Origin: Caulobacter vibrioides
GTDB lineage: Bacteria > Pseudomonadota > Alphaproteobacteria > Caulobacterales > Caulobacteraceae
Assembly (NCBI RefSeq): GCF_002310375.3
Contig: NZ_CP023315.3
Location: forward strand, 2,542,001 to 2,606,000
Reading direction: 5' to 3'
DNA: 64,000 nucleotides
A program made the position numbers and the translations under genes. The notes below the pieces were generated by a model, which was not told where the DNA came from, did not search any database, and worked only from the letters and a program-made list of their open reading frames with translations. Positions 28,381 through 37,987 of this stretch are shown piece by piece. How positions within the stretch are numbered: the stretch's first letter is position 1; each line of letters begins with the position of its first letter.

Positions 28381-30189
28381 TCAAGCAAAGACAGACGCGC
28401 CGGCGTCGGCCGCGCCGACCCCCGCACGCATCCATCCAAACAGTTCCCTACCAAAGCCCGGCTTGGACGCCGGGACGTTCGCCGGCGTCCGAGCGCGCAA
28501 GGTCGCCTCGTCCACCAGGATCTTCAGTTCGCCGGTCTCGGCGTTGACACGGATCACATCCCCGTCCTGGACATAGGCCAAGGGTCCGCCCTTGGCCGCT
28601 TCGGGCGTCACGTGGATGGCGGCCGGGGTCTTGCCCGAAGCGCCCGACATCCGACCGTCCGTGACCAGGGCCACCTTATGGCCGCGATCCAGCAGCACCG
28701 AGATCGACGGCGACAGGTTGTGCAGTTCCGGCATGCCGTTGGCCGACGGCCCCTGGAAGCGGACGACGACCACGACATCGCGGTCCAGCTCGCCGCGCTT
28801 GAAGGCGGCGATGAAGTCTTCCTGTTCCTGGAACACGGCGCAGGGCGCCTCGATCACATGGTGCTCGGGCTTCACGGCCGAGATCTTCATCACACCGCGG
28901 CCCAGGTTGCCGGCCATCAGGCGCAGGCCGCCCTCATGGCTGAACGGATCGGAGACCGGACGCAAGATGGCGGTGTCCAGGCTCTCCTGAGCCCCTTCGC
29001 GCCACTTCAGCACGCCGTCCTCGAGGACGGGCTCCTGGGCGTACAGCGACAAACCCGCGCCCGCGATCGTCTGGACTTCCTCGTGCGCCAGGCCCGCCTT
29101 CAGCAACTCGCGGATCACGAAGGCCATGCCGCCGGCGGCCTGGAAGTGGTTCACGTCGGCCGAACCGTTCGGATAGACGCGCGCCAGCAGCGGCGTGGCC
29201 TTCGAGATGTCGTCCAGGTCTTCCAGGGTCAGTTGCACGCCTGCGGCGGCGGCCATGGCGATGATGTGCAGCGCCAGGTTGGTCGAGCCGCCGGTGGCCA
29301 TCAGACCCACCACGCCGTTGACGATCGACTTCTCGTCGATCATGCGGCCGACGGGGATGAACGCGTTGCCCTTGTTGGTCACGGCGGCGGCGCGTCGGGC
29401 GGCCTCCTTGACCAGAGCTTCGCGCAGCGGCGTGTTCGGGTGAACGAACGCCGAGCCTGGCAAATGGAAGCCCATCAGCTCCATCAGCATCTGGTTGGTG
29501 TTGGCGGTGCCGTAGAAGGTGCAGGTGCCCGGACCGTGATAGCTGGCGCTCTCGGCCTCCAGCAGTTCGGCGCGACCGACCTTGCCCTCGGCGTAGAGCG
29601 CGCGGATGCGGGCCTTTTCGCTGTTGGGCAGACCCGAGGTCATCGGGCCGGCGGGCACGAACAGGGCCGGCAGGTGGCTGAAGGTCAGGGCGCCGATCAC
29701 CAAGCCCGGCACGATCTTGTCGCAGACGCCCAGATACAGGCCTGCATCGAAGGCGTCGTGGGTCAGGGCCACCGCGGTGGCCATGGCGATCACGTCGCGC
29801 GAGAAGAGCGACAGCTCCATGCCCGGACGGCCCTGGGTGACGCCATCGCACATGGCCGGCACCCCGCCGGCGAACTGGGCGGTCGCCCCGACCTCGCGCG
29901 CGGCGTCCTTGATCAGCGCCGGATAGGCTTCCAGCGGCTGGTGGGCCGACAGCATGTCGTTATAGGCCGAGACGATGCCGATATTGGGCGCGTTCGGGTC
30001 GAGCGCGCGGACCTTGTCGACGCCCGGCGAGGCGGCGAAGGCGTGGGCCCAGTTGGCGCAGGACAGCTTGCCCCGGCCCGGCTGGTTCTCGATCGCCCGC
30101 TCCATGTTGGCCAGATAGGCCGCGCGGCTTTCCTGGCTGCGCGCCACGATGCGAGCGGTCACGGCGGCGATGACAGGGTTCAGGCTCAT
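28381..30189 (-). CDS. edd: 6-phosphogluconate dehydratase
   Basis: This 602-residue IlvD/Edd family dehydratase is the usual length for Edd. Recognisable parts are [20 protein letters not shown], the Fe-S cysteine contexts [11 protein letters not shown] and [11 protein letters not shown], and [23 protein letters not shown] near the C-terminus. It dehydrates 6-phosphogluconate to KDPG, the first committed Entner-Doudoroff step. It is six bases downstream of pgl. The partner aldolase eda is not in this window. Confidence 0.94.
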   Translation of the reverse strand: MSLNPVIAAVTARIVARSQESRAAYLANMERAIENQPGRGKLSCANWAHAFAASPGVDKVRALDPNAPNIGIVSAYNDMLSAHQPLEAYPALIKDAAREVGATAQFAGGVPAMCDGVTQGRPGMELSLFSRDVIAMATAVALTHDAFDAGLYLGVCDKIVPGLVIGALTFSHLPALFVPAGPMTSGLPNSEKARIRALYAEGKVGRAELLEAESASYHGPGTCTFYGTANTNQMLMELMGFHLPGSAFVHPNTPLREALVKEAARRAAAVTNKGNAFIPVGRMIDEKSIVNGVVGLMATGGSTNLALHIIAMAAAAGVQLTLEDLDDISKATPLLARVYPNGSADVNHFQAAGGMAFVIRELLKAGLAHEEVQTIAGAGLSLYAQEPVLEDGVLKWREGAQESLDTAILRPVSDPFSHEGGLRLMAGNLGRGVMKISAVKPEHHVIEAPCAVFQEQEDFIAAFKRGELDRDVVVVVRFQGPSANGMPELHNLSPSISVLLDRGHKVALVTDGRMSGASGKTPAAIHVTPEAAKGGPLAYVQDGDVIRVNAETGELKILVDEATLRARTPANVPASKPGFGRELFGWMRAGVGAADAGASVFA

Positions 30190-30195
30190 GGCGAT

Positions 30196-30894
30196 CTACT
30201 CCGCCCAGAGGATGCGGACCTTGGCGCGGTCCTGTTTCAGAATGGCGGCGACCGGCAGGGCCGGATCGACGTCGCCCTCCAGCAACGCCTTCTTGGGCGC
30301 GCCGGTGACGAGCAGCACGATCAAATCCGTGCGCGTCAGGGCCGCGAGGGTCAGGCTCAAACGCGGCATGTCCGGGGCCGGATCGCCCGGGGGCGCCGCC
30401 AGGACCGAACGCTCGGAGGTCAGGTCCAGGCCCGCCGCCAACGCCGGATTGCCCGGAAATAGCGAAGCAAAGTGGCCGTCCGGACCAACGCCCAGCAGGA
30501 CGACGCCGAACGGCGTGGCGGCGTTCACGCCTGCCTCCGCCTTGCGTGCGCTCTCTTCATGGCTCACGCCCTCAAAGAACAGCGGCGCGAACCCGGCCTT
30601 GGCCGCCTCCCCCACCAGTAGGTGGCGGCGAACCAGTCCCTCGTTGCTGCTTGCGTCGGTGGCCGGAACGAAGCGCTCGTCAGTGAGGGTGACCGTGATC
30701 TTGTCCCACGGGGCCGTCATCGTCGCCATGCGATCGTACACGGGCGCCGGCGTCGTGCCGCCGGTCGCTGCGAACCCGACCCGGCCATGGCTGGCCACGG
30801 CGGTCGTCAGCGCGCCGACCAGGATCGAGGCGGCGGCGTCGTACAGGTCTTCGCGCGACGCAAAGGCTTCGAGCTTGGTGGGGGTGTGCGGCAT
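30196..30894 (-). CDS. pgl: 6-phosphogluconolactonase
   Basis: This 232-residue DevB-type lactonase has GFAATGGTTPAPVYDRMA, VTLTDERFVPATDASSNEG and LLGVGPDGHFASLFPG, which are the family's three conserved blocks. It hydrolyses 6-phosphogluconolactone to 6-phosphogluconate. Its ATG lies two bases after the zwf stop, so the genes are translationally coupled, and edd follows after six bases. Confidence 0.93.
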   Translation of the reverse strand: MPHTPTKLEAFASREDLYDAAASILVGALTTAVASHGRVGFAATGGTTPAPVYDRMATMTAPWDKITVTLTDERFVPATDASSNEGLVRRHLLVGEAAKAGFAPLFFEGVSHEESARKAEAGVNAATPFGVVLLGVGPDGHFASLFPGNPALAAGLDLTSERSVLAAPPGDPAPDMPRLSLTLAALTRTDLIVLLVTGAPKKALLEGDVDPALPVAAILKQDRAKVRILWAE

Positions 30895-30896
30895 CG

Positions 30897-32360
30897 TCAG
30901 GCCTTCCAGGCCCGACCGCCGGGCGAGATTAGCCCCTGAGCGGACTGCGGCCCCCAGGTGCCGGCCGCATAGTGCGCCGGTTCAATCTTGGCCTCTTCCC
31001 AAGCCGCCGAAACGCCGTCGATGAAGCGCCAGGCCTGCTCGACCTCGTCGCGACGCACGAACAGGGTGCGGTCGCCACGGAACGCGTCGACGAACAGCTT
31101 CTCATAGGCGATGCGGCGACGCCCACCGGTCTGGCCGAACGACAGCGACAGCGGCAGCGACTGCAAGCGCATGCCCTCGTCCGAAAGACCCGGGCGCTTG
31201 TTCATGATCGTCAGCGAGATGTCCTCATCCGGCTGCAGATCGATCACCAGCCGGTTGGCGCACAACTCGCCGTCGGTGGCCGGACCGAAGATGTTATGCG
31301 GCAGCGGCTTGAACTGGACGACGATCTGGGTGCGGCGATCGGGCAGGTTCTTGCCGGTGCGCAGGAAGAACGGCACGCCGTCCCAACGCCAGTTGTCGAT
31401 AGCCACCTTCATGGCCACGAAGGTCTCGGTCTTGGTCGGCTTGCCGACCTCCTCGACATAGCCCGCCCGCGCGCCGCCCTCGACCACGCCGGCGACATAC
31501 TGACCGCGCACGGTGTCGTGGGCGACTGTCTCCTTGGTAAAGGGCCGCAAGGAGCGCAGCACCTTGACCTTCTCATCGCGCACGGCGTCCGGATCAAAGC
31601 CCGACGGCGCTTCCATCGCCACCAGGCACAGCAGCTGCAGCATGTGGTTCTGCACCATGTCCCGCAGCGCGCCGTACTCGTCGTAATACGGCCAGCGGTC
31701 GCCGACCTTCTCGGTCTCGGCGATGGTGATCTGCACGTGGTCGATCGTGTTGCGATCCCACAGCGGCTCGAACAGCACGTTGGCGAAGCGCAGCGCCGTC
31801 AGGTTCTGGACCGTTTCCTTGCCCAGATAGTGGTCGATGCGGAAGACCTGGCTCTCGTCGACCACGGCGGCGACGGCGGCATTGGTGGCCTTGGAGCTTT
31901 CCAGGTCACGACCCAGCGGCTTTTCGAGAATCAGTCGGGTTTGCGGACCCGTCAGCCCGGCGGCCTGAAGCGCCTGGCAGGCCGGACCATAGAGGCTGGG
32001 CGACAGCGAGAAGAAGATCACCAGCGTGCCGTGCGCGCCGATGCGCTCGGCCAGCTTCTTGGTGTCGTCTTCGCTGGTGATGTTGGCCGGGACGTAGTCA
32101 AGACGCGCGGCGAGGCGATTCCAGACCGCCTCTTCGACCGAGGCGCGCTTGCCCAGTTGCTCGCGCACCAGCGCCTTGTAGCTGGCCGCGTCGTGGTCAG
32201 CCCGCGCGACGCCGACGATCCGAAGATCATGCGGCAACAGCCGGTCAAGTTCGAGGAAGTAGAGCGAAGGCAGCAGCATTCGGAGCGCCAGATCGCCCGC
32301 TCCGCCCAGCAGCACCAAGACTTCGCGGCCGTTATCGCCGGCTTCGTTGTTCTTAGCCAA
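30897..32360 (-). CDS. zwf: Glucose-6-phosphate 1-dehydrogenase
   Basis: This 487-residue protein has the NADP motif GGAGDLA (19-25), EKPLG (146-150) and the substrate and catalytic motif RIDHYLGK (174-181). It oxidises glucose-6-phosphate to 6-phosphogluconolactone, feeding the Entner-Doudoroff route. The start is a TTG at 32360; no ATG or GTG lies in frame nearby, and GGGTGG is upstream. It is the first gene of zwf-pgl-edd-glk. A perfect palindrome 14 bp upstream of the start is a probable repressor site. Confidence 0.94.
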   Translation of the reverse strand: MAKNNEAGDNGREVLVLLGGAGDLALRMLLPSLYFLELDRLLPHDLRIVGVARADHDAASYKALVREQLGKRASVEEAVWNRLAARLDYVPANITSEDDTKKLAERIGAHGTLVIFFSLSPSLYGPACQALQAAGLTGPQTRLILEKPLGRDLESSKATNAAVAAVVDESQVFRIDHYLGKETVQNLTALRFANVLFEPLWDRNTIDHVQITIAETEKVGDRWPYYDEYGALRDMVQNHMLQLLCLVAMEAPSGFDPDAVRDEKVKVLRSLRPFTKETVAHDTVRGQYVAGVVEGGARAGYVEEVGKPTKTETFVAMKVAIDNWRWDGVPFFLRTGKNLPDRRTQIVVQFKPLPHNIFGPATDGELCANRLVIDLQPDEDISLTIMNKRPGLSDEGMRLQSLPLSLSFGQTGGRRRIAYEKLFVDAFRGDRTLFVRRDEVEQAWRFIDGVSAAWEEAKIEPAHYAAGTWGPQSAQGLISPGGRAWKA

Positions 32361-32373
32361 TGTCGTCCACCCT

Positions 32374-32389
32374 ATGACAACGTTGTCAT
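32374..32389. promoter_or_regulatory. Perfect LacI-type operator at the zwf start
   Basis: ATGACAACGTTGTCAT is a perfect 16-bp palindrome ending 14 bp before the zwf TTG. Its half-sites match those at 27335-27350. The position would overlap the transcription start or early leader, typical for repression. The rest of the 32390-32592 gap, back to the end of the TPR gene, shows nothing else recognisable. Confidence 0.7.
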
Positions 32390-32592
32390 GACATGCCTGC
32401 GACTGAAAGGCAAGCGGCCGCGTGTCACGCCCATCCGATTGGCGCGCGGCGGGCCCTAACTAGGCCAATCGCCCGGAGCCCGCCATAAGACCAATTCGTT
32501 TTCAGATCAGATATTTGGCGAATTCCCCCGCCGCCTCGAAACGCCTTGCCCTTACGGGGGCGTTTAGACGGGCGTTTGAGGTGAGCCCTGCC

Positions 32593-35466
32593 CTATCCGC
32601 CGGCGCGCGCGGGCGCGCCCGCCGGCTGCCCGGTGCGGAAGCGTTCCTTCAGGCGCCCGATCCAGCCGTTGAACGCTTCGTTGTCGGCGGTGACCCGTCC
32701 AAAGTCGGCGGGGGACACCGATCCCAGCGACATGCCCTGTAGCGCCACCCGAAGACCTTCGGGGTTGCTTGCCGTATCGATGAAGCCGGACCAGCGGGCG
32801 CGCAGTCGACCCAGCGCCGCGTCATCGTCGGCCAGGCTATAGGCCACGGCGGCGCGCAGCAGTCGGGCCTCCTCGGCGGCGCTCAACGCTCCGCCCGTCC
32901 TGAAGCGGTCGCCCAGCGCGCGCTCATAGAGCGCGCCGGCGGCCGGCCATGACTTTTGCTTCCAGGCGATTTCGCCACGGATCTCCTGCCCGTCGCGGCT
33001 GGTGTCGGTTTCGACGAGATCTAGCGCCGCGTCATAGCGCCCAAGCCCCATCAGGGCGCGCGCAGTGGCCAGACGACGCTCGGCGTTCAGGGCTGGCGGC
33101 AGGATCGTCGTGCGCGTGGCGTTGATCGTGTTCAGCGCGTCCTCGGGCTTCTTGTCCATCAAGTAGATCCAGGCCAGATCCGTCGCGACCTGGGCCTTGG
33201 GAACGCCGTTGAGGCGGTTCTCGACCTGATACTTCAGAAGCTTCGCCGCATCGTTCAGCAGATCGACGTCAACGAGGCGGCGCACGAGGTTGCGCACCAT
33301 CTGGTCGCCGTCGGCGCCGATCGGCGTCAGGTCCTGGAAGTCGTAGAACAGACCCACGGCCTGGATAGGCTGCATGCCGTCGGCCAGGCCTTGCAGGAAC
33401 AGCTGGCGGAACGCTTCGGAGAGATCGTTCTGCAGCGCGACGGCCTCGGGGCGGTCCGACAGGCGTCGACCAGCGGACCGTAGCGCCTCCAGCGCCTCGC
33501 GATACCGGCCCTGGTCGATATAGAGCTTGCCCAGCGCGCGGATGACTTCCAGCTCCACGCCATCGCCCCGCCAGCGATAGCGCAGTTGATTGAGCGTCTC
33601 GGCGGCCTTGGTCGCGTTGATCTCGCCGCGCGCGTACTGCAGCTGGGTCGCATGCAGCGTGGCCGGCGCGGCGATGCGATTGATCGGCGCTTTCGCGATG
33701 GCGGTGTACATGCGCTGCGCGCGCACCTTTTCGCCCTTGGCCTCGAAGATGCGCGCCTGAATCAGCCGGATGTCCAGCTGGTCCTCGATGGGGATCTTCG
33801 GCTGGGCCAAGGCCTTGGTCACCGACTGCATGGCCCCCGTCAGGTCGCCCACGCCCAGCGCGGCCTCGGCCTGGGCCTTCAGGAAGCGCGCGCGCCAGAT
33901 CGGCGGGAAAAGGTCGAGCGCGCGGGAGCCGTTGGCGAACTGGGTGCGCGCATCCAGCCATTGACCGTTCTTGGCCGAGATGTAGCCGCGCCACAGGGCG
34001 CTTGAGGGCTCGTCGGCCAGCACCGGCGAGGAAAAATCCGCATCGGCTTCCGAAAGACGGCCGGCCAGCACGCGGGCCACGCCGCGCAGACCGCGGAACT
34101 CCGGGTTCCCCATCATGGTCTGGTGCTTGCGCGCGCCGGCGTTCAGAACCCCGATCGCCTCGAAGGACATCTGCGAACCGACCAGGAACCGCGCCAGCGC
34201 CAGTCGCGCGGCGACATCGGCTTCATCGTCGCTTGCGGCGGATACAGCGCTCTGCAAGGCGTTGTAGCGGGCTAGGAACCCGCCGGACCCCGTCTTGGGC
34301 CAGGCCTCCAGGTCGATCAGCGCCGGCATGGAAAGCGGCTGCGGCGCGCCGGCGGTCGCTTCTTCGGGCGGGGCGGCCGCCGAAGCTGGCGACAGGGCCA
34401 GACCCTTGGGCCGGCCGATCCGTACCTGGTCGGCTTGCGCCTGAACCATCAGGTCGGCCGCGTAGGCCTCAGCGGCCAAGCCTTGCGCCGATTGCAGCAG
34501 CGCGAACTCGACATACTCGCGACGCGACGGCAGGCCCTTGGCCGGAGCCAGGGCCGGCGCGACGATCATGCGATCGCCCACGGCGGGGTCGTCGACCCAG
34601 ATCGCCCGCGTCACCCCGGCAACGGCTGCGGAAAGCCCCGCCGACGCCGATTTCTCGGCGCGCGTGACCTGGATGATGTCCGGGCTCTGCTGCGGGCCCG
34701 CGCCGAAGCTGACGCGCCAGGATGGGCCTGAGCCGACCGCGACATAGGGCTCGCCAGGCGGGGCCACCACTCGCAGCGCGACATAGTCGGCACCGCGATA
34801 GACCTGCAGCTTCGAATAGCGCGGCGTCGTGCCGGGCAGCTTGGAGATGTCCAGCCGCGCGGGCGTATCGAAGACGATCCACACCGCCTCGCCCCGTCGG
34901 AAGACCGCCGCGCCAGCCGGCGCGGCCCAGTCGAACGACAGGGTGACCTGACCGTCCCGACGGTCGATGCCCGCACGGACCACGCCATCGCGCGGCATGG
35001 GATTGGGACGACCGATCGGCGCCGGCGCAGCCGCCGGAGAGGCCGCCGCCGCGGACGCGATGGCGCCAGCCTTGGGGTAGATGTTGACGAAGTCGACGCC
35101 GTCCGCCGTGCCCAGCTTGGCGTCGGCGTCATCGGTCAGGGTGAGAACGATCTCCAGCACGCCGTTAACGCGGCGCGCATCCGCCGACTTGATCCAGCGC
35201 GGCGGCGCGATCTTCAGCGCGGAAAGATTGGGATTGGCGTCACGACTGAAGCGCAGGATCAGGGTCTGCCCCTGCCGCACCGGCGTCATCCGCGCGCCGC
35301 CCGCCCAGTGGAACTCGACGCGTGAGAACTCCGCCGCCTGCGCGACACGCACGTCCAGCGCCCCGCGCGCCGCGGTCGGCGGCGGCGCGGCGTAGCCGGT
35401 CGGCGCCAGCGTGCCCGCGATGCACGCGGCGGCGACGCTGGAACGCAGGAGCTGGCGGAGGGTCAT
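32593..35466 (-). CDS. Large exported TPR protein of the flagellar operon
   Basis: This 957-residue protein has a signal peptide (MTLRQLLRSSVAAACIAGTLAPTGYAA). A beta-rich N-terminal region of about 300 residues follows (an AMIN-like pattern: VEFHWAGGARMTPVRQGQTLILRFS). Long helical tetratricopeptide-like repeats run from about 400 to the end. It is the last gene of a leftward run fliL-fliM-pflI-motE-like-TPR, nine bases after the motE-like gene, so a role in flagellar or motor assembly in the periplasm is inferred. I do not know a specific name for it. Confidence 0.78.
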   Translation of the reverse strand: MTLRQLLRSSVAAACIAGTLAPTGYAAPPPTAARGALDVRVAQAAEFSRVEFHWAGGARMTPVRQGQTLILRFSRDANPNLSALKIAPPRWIKSADARRVNGVLEIVLTLTDDADAKLGTADGVDFVNIYPKAGAIASAAAASPAAAPAPIGRPNPMPRDGVVRAGIDRRDGQVTLSFDWAAPAGAAVFRRGEAVWIVFDTPARLDISKLPGTTPRYSKLQVYRGADYVALRVVAPPGEPYVAVGSGPSWRVSFGAGPQQSPDIIQVTRAEKSASAGLSAAVAGVTRAIWVDDPAVGDRMIVAPALAPAKGLPSRREYVEFALLQSAQGLAAEAYAADLMVQAQADQVRIGRPKGLALSPASAAAPPEEATAGAPQPLSMPALIDLEAWPKTGSGGFLARYNALQSAVSAASDDEADVAARLALARFLVGSQMSFEAIGVLNAGARKHQTMMGNPEFRGLRGVARVLAGRLSEADADFSSPVLADEPSSALWRGYISAKNGQWLDARTQFANGSRALDLFPPIWRARFLKAQAEAALGVGDLTGAMQSVTKALAQPKIPIEDQLDIRLIQARIFEAKGEKVRAQRMYTAIAKAPINRIAAPATLHATQLQYARGEINATKAAETLNQLRYRWRGDGVELEVIRALGKLYIDQGRYREALEALRSAGRRLSDRPEAVALQNDLSEAFRQLFLQGLADGMQPIQAVGLFYDFQDLTPIGADGDQMVRNLVRRLVDVDLLNDAAKLLKYQVENRLNGVPKAQVATDLAWIYLMDKKPEDALNTINATRTTILPPALNAERRLATARALMGLGRYDAALDLVETDTSRDGQEIRGEIAWKQKSWPAAGALYERALGDRFRTGGALSAAEEARLLRAAVAYSLADDDAALGRLRARWSGFIDTASNPEGLRVALQGMSLGSVSPADFGRVTADNEAFNGWIGRLKERFRTGQPAGAPARAGG

Positions 35467-35475
35467 GGGCCTCCC

Positions 35476-36258
35476 TTAACCAGCCTGGTTGGCGGGCGGT
35501 CTGGCGGCGGCGGGCGCGGCGCCCGCCAGGGGGCCGGCGGCGCGCTGGCCTGGCGCAGCGTTGTCGGCGACGGCCGCCTTGCCCTTGTCGACCGCGGGAT
35601 TGGTCAGGCGCGAGGCCAGGCGTTCGGTCAGGATCTTGGCGTCGCCCGGGGCCATGTTGGCCAGGATCATCGCCAGGGTCTTTTCCTTCATCTTGGCCGC
35701 GATCGGCAGGCGAACCTCATCCGACAGCAAGGTCATCCGCGCGGCGGCGTCCTTGGGCTTCATGCCCTGATAGACGACCACCAACCGATCAACCTCAGCC
35801 TGCTTCTGAGCGTCGACCTGGCCCAACAGCCCCTGGATATCGCCCTTCAGGCCCGTCAGAGCCTTCATCTTGGCGTCCAGCTTGGCCTCGGCGGCCGCCA
35901 GCAGCTGCAATTGGACGTCGATGTCCTGCTCGCGCTGATCCAATTGCCCACGTCGCGCGCCCAGGCTTTGCAGGATGCGCAGCTCCGCAGGCGACAGGCC
36001 CGCCTCGCGCGCCAGGGCGTCGGCCGACGGCGCGCAGACCCGGGGCGGCGGCGCCTTGGCGGCGGCCGGCTGACCCGCGCCTTCGGCGGACGGTGCTTCT
36101 TCGCCTTCCTTGCCCTCGGGCTTGGCGGCGCCCTCTGCGAACGCCTTGGCGCCGCTGACCAGGTCCGGCAGCGACTTGGCGCCCGACAGGGCGTTGATGG
36201 CAAGCACGCCGCCTGCGGCGACGCCGATCAGGGGCAGGATGCGCGGAATGTTCTTCAT
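35476..36258 (-). CDS. MotE/MgtE-N-like flagellar chaperone-type protein
   Basis: This 260-residue protein has an N-terminal membrane anchor (ILPLIGVAAGGVLAINAL), a low-complexity Ala/Pro/Glu linker and a coiled coil (about 110-165). The C-terminal MgtE-intracellular-N/MotE-like segment reads YQGMKPKDAAARMTLLSDEVRLPIAAKMKEKTLAMILANMAPGDAK. MotE is a periplasmic chaperone for the motor protein MotC in rhizobia; here the same family sits in the fliLM operon and probably helps build or stabilise the motor. It overlaps pflI by four bases. Confidence 0.75.
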   Translation of the reverse strand: MKNIPRILPLIGVAAGGVLAINALSGAKSLPDLVSGAKAFAEGAAKPEGKEGEEAPSAEGAGQPAAAKAPPPRVCAPSADALAREAGLSPAELRILQSLGARRGQLDQREQDIDVQLQLLAAAEAKLDAKMKALTGLKGDIQGLLGQVDAQKQAEVDRLVVVYQGMKPKDAAARMTLLSDEVRLPIAAKMKEKTLAMILANMAPGDAKILTERLASRLTNPAVDKGKAAVADNAAPGQRAAGPLAGAAPAAARPPANQAG

Positions 36259-36839
36259 CGGCGTGGCGCTCGTGGATTGCTGGCGGGGCGCGGCGGATCA
36301 ACCGGCCCGTCGAACAGGTCATCATCAACCCGCGCACGTGAACGCGGGGTTTCCTGGCTCAGGTTTGGGCGCGGCGCCGGGCGCGGAACCGGCTCGCCGC
36401 GAACAGCGCGCTCGGCCCGATCTTCGCGCTCCAGCAGGCGCTCGAAATCCGCCGCGGACAGCCGACGCTCGCCGGGTGAGCCGGTCGGCGGAGGCTCCAT
36501 CGTGCGCGTTGGACGCGGTGGCGTCTCGCGGTCCGGCGCGGTTTGCGCCACGGGCGGTGCGGGCCGGTTGACCCGCTCTTCCAGCTGTGTCGCAAGGGCC
36601 TGAGCGCGCTCGATCCGGACGGCCAGGGTCTCGGCGGCCTCGTCGGTCGCGGCGCGAAGATCGGCAAGGCCCTGCTCGGCCCGCGCGGCGGCTTGGTCCA
36701 GATCAGCGACCGCCTTGGCGAAGCCTTCGTGGCTGTCGCGCAGCGCCTTCAGCCGGCGTTCCAGCCGCCACCCAAAGATCAGCGCCGCGATCAGCAGCAC
36801 CGCCAGGAAGCCGTTCATGGCGAGGGCGACGATGCTCAT
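36255..36839 (-). CDS. pflI: Flagellar positioning protein PflI-like (DUF6468-type)
   Basis: This 194-residue bitopic protein has one N-terminal membrane helix (ALAMNGFLAVLLIAALIFGW), an Ala/Glu coiled-coil region (about 30-95) and a long proline/arginine-rich tail. Both its position next to fliM in Caulobacter and this topology match PflI, which is needed to place the flagellum correctly at the pole. It overlaps fliM by four bases (ATGA-type coupling) and the motE-like gene by four. The name rests on recalled gene order and topology and not on an alignment. Confidence 0.72.
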   Translation of the reverse strand: MSIVALAMNGFLAVLLIAALIFGWRLERRLKALRDSHEGFAKAVADLDQAAARAEQGLADLRAATDEAAETLAVRIERAQALATQLEERVNRPAPPVAQTAPDRETPPRPTRTMEPPPTGSPGERRLSAADFERLLEREDRAERAVRGEPVPRPAPRPNLSQETPRSRARVDDDLFDGPVDPPRPASNPRAPRR

Positions 36840-37960
36840 TTCAGCTTCTGCACGGCCTTCTTCGCCGCCGGCGTCAGCGGCGCCTCAGCGCGGACGGCGA
36901 TCGAATGGTTGCGGCGTCCCATGCGGCCGCGCGTCAGCGGGATGGCGCCGGCGCGCAGCTCCACCAGGCTGTCGGGCGTGGCGTTCAGCATCAGGGTGTC
37001 GCCAACCTGCATGTTCAGCACGCGCGACAACGGCACCTGCTGCTCGTCAAGGACCGCGCGGACCTCCATCTGCGTGGTCCACAGCTCGGTGGCCAAGTGG
37101 CCTTCCCAGATGTTGTCGCGACCGAACTTCTCACCCATGAACTGCTGCAGCAGCATCTTCCGGATGGGCTCCAGCGTCGCGTAGGGCAGCAAAAGCTCGA
37201 TACGGCCGCCGCGGTCTTCCATATCGATCCGCAGCTTGACCAGGATGGCCGCGTTGGCGGGACGGGCGATGGCGGCGAAGCGCGGGTTTGTTTCCAGGCG
37301 GTCGAGCGAGAAGTTGACCGGATGCAGCGGCTCGAACGCGCTCTTCAGGTCATGCAGCACCACCTCGATCATGCGCTGCACCAGCACGCGCTCGATCGTG
37401 GTGTACGGCCGGCCTTCGATGCGCATCGCCGCCGTGCCGCGACGACCGCCCAGCAGCACGTCGACGATCGAGTAGATCAGGTTGGAGTCGACCGTCAGCA
37501 GGCCGTAATTGTCCAGTTCCTCGGCGCGGAACACCGCCAGGATGGCCGGCAGCGGGATCGAGTTCAGATAGTCCCCGAAACGGATCGAGCTGATGTTGTC
37601 GAGGCTGACCTCGACGTTGTCCGAGGTGAAGTTCCGCAAGGAGGTCGTCATCAACCGCACGAGGCGGTCGAAGACGATTTCCAGCATCGGCAGACGCTCG
37701 TACGAAACGAGCGCCGAGTTGATGATGGCGCGGATGCCCGTGCGGTCGTCGGAACCATCGCCCGAAAGATCGAAGCCCAGAAGGCTGTCGATCTCGTCCT
37801 GGTTCAGGATCCGCTCGGAGGCGCCATCGCCGGCGCCGTCGTCCCAGCCGCCCATGCCGCCGGAAAAATCGCCGAACTGGTTCACGCCCTCTCCGCCGCC
37901 GGGAGGGTTCTCCGAGGCCCACTGGGCCATCGCCGCCTGATCGTCGAGCTCGTCCGCCAT
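36836..37960 (-). CDS. fliM: Flagellar motor switch protein FliM
   Basis: This 374-residue protein is a C-ring switch protein. The N-terminal LNQDEIDSLLGF (about 52-63) is the CheY-binding EIDALL-type motif. The CheC-like middle domain includes RLPMLEIVFDRLVRLMTTSLRN and FNLI-type segments, and the C-terminal SpoA domain contains VGDTLMLN. There are about 50 extra acidic and glycine-rich residues before the CheY motif compared with enteric FliM. It lies between fliL and pflI in one operon and controls motor direction. Confidence 0.95.
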   Translation of the reverse strand: MADELDDQAAMAQWASENPPGGGEGVNQFGDFSGGMGGWDDGAGDGASERILNQDEIDSLLGFDLSGDGSDDRTGIRAIINSALVSYERLPMLEIVFDRLVRLMTTSLRNFTSDNVEVSLDNISSIRFGDYLNSIPLPAILAVFRAEELDNYGLLTVDSNLIYSIVDVLLGGRRGTAAMRIEGRPYTTIERVLVQRMIEVVLHDLKSAFEPLHPVNFSLDRLETNPRFAAIARPANAAILVKLRIDMEDRGGRIELLLPYATLEPIRKMLLQQFMGEKFGRDNIWEGHLATELWTTQMEVRAVLDEQQVPLSRVLNMQVGDTLMLNATPDSLVELRAGAIPLTRGRMGRRNHSIAVRAEAPLTPAAKKAVQKLK

Positions 37961-37987
37961 AATCGTTCGCCCAACCAGCCCCAGGGG

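Noticed and set aside
26894..32459. Long plus-strand frames over lacI, glk, edd and zwf (26894-28576, 28612-30462, 30972-32459)
   Set aside because: All are complements of well-defined metabolic genes in one operon.
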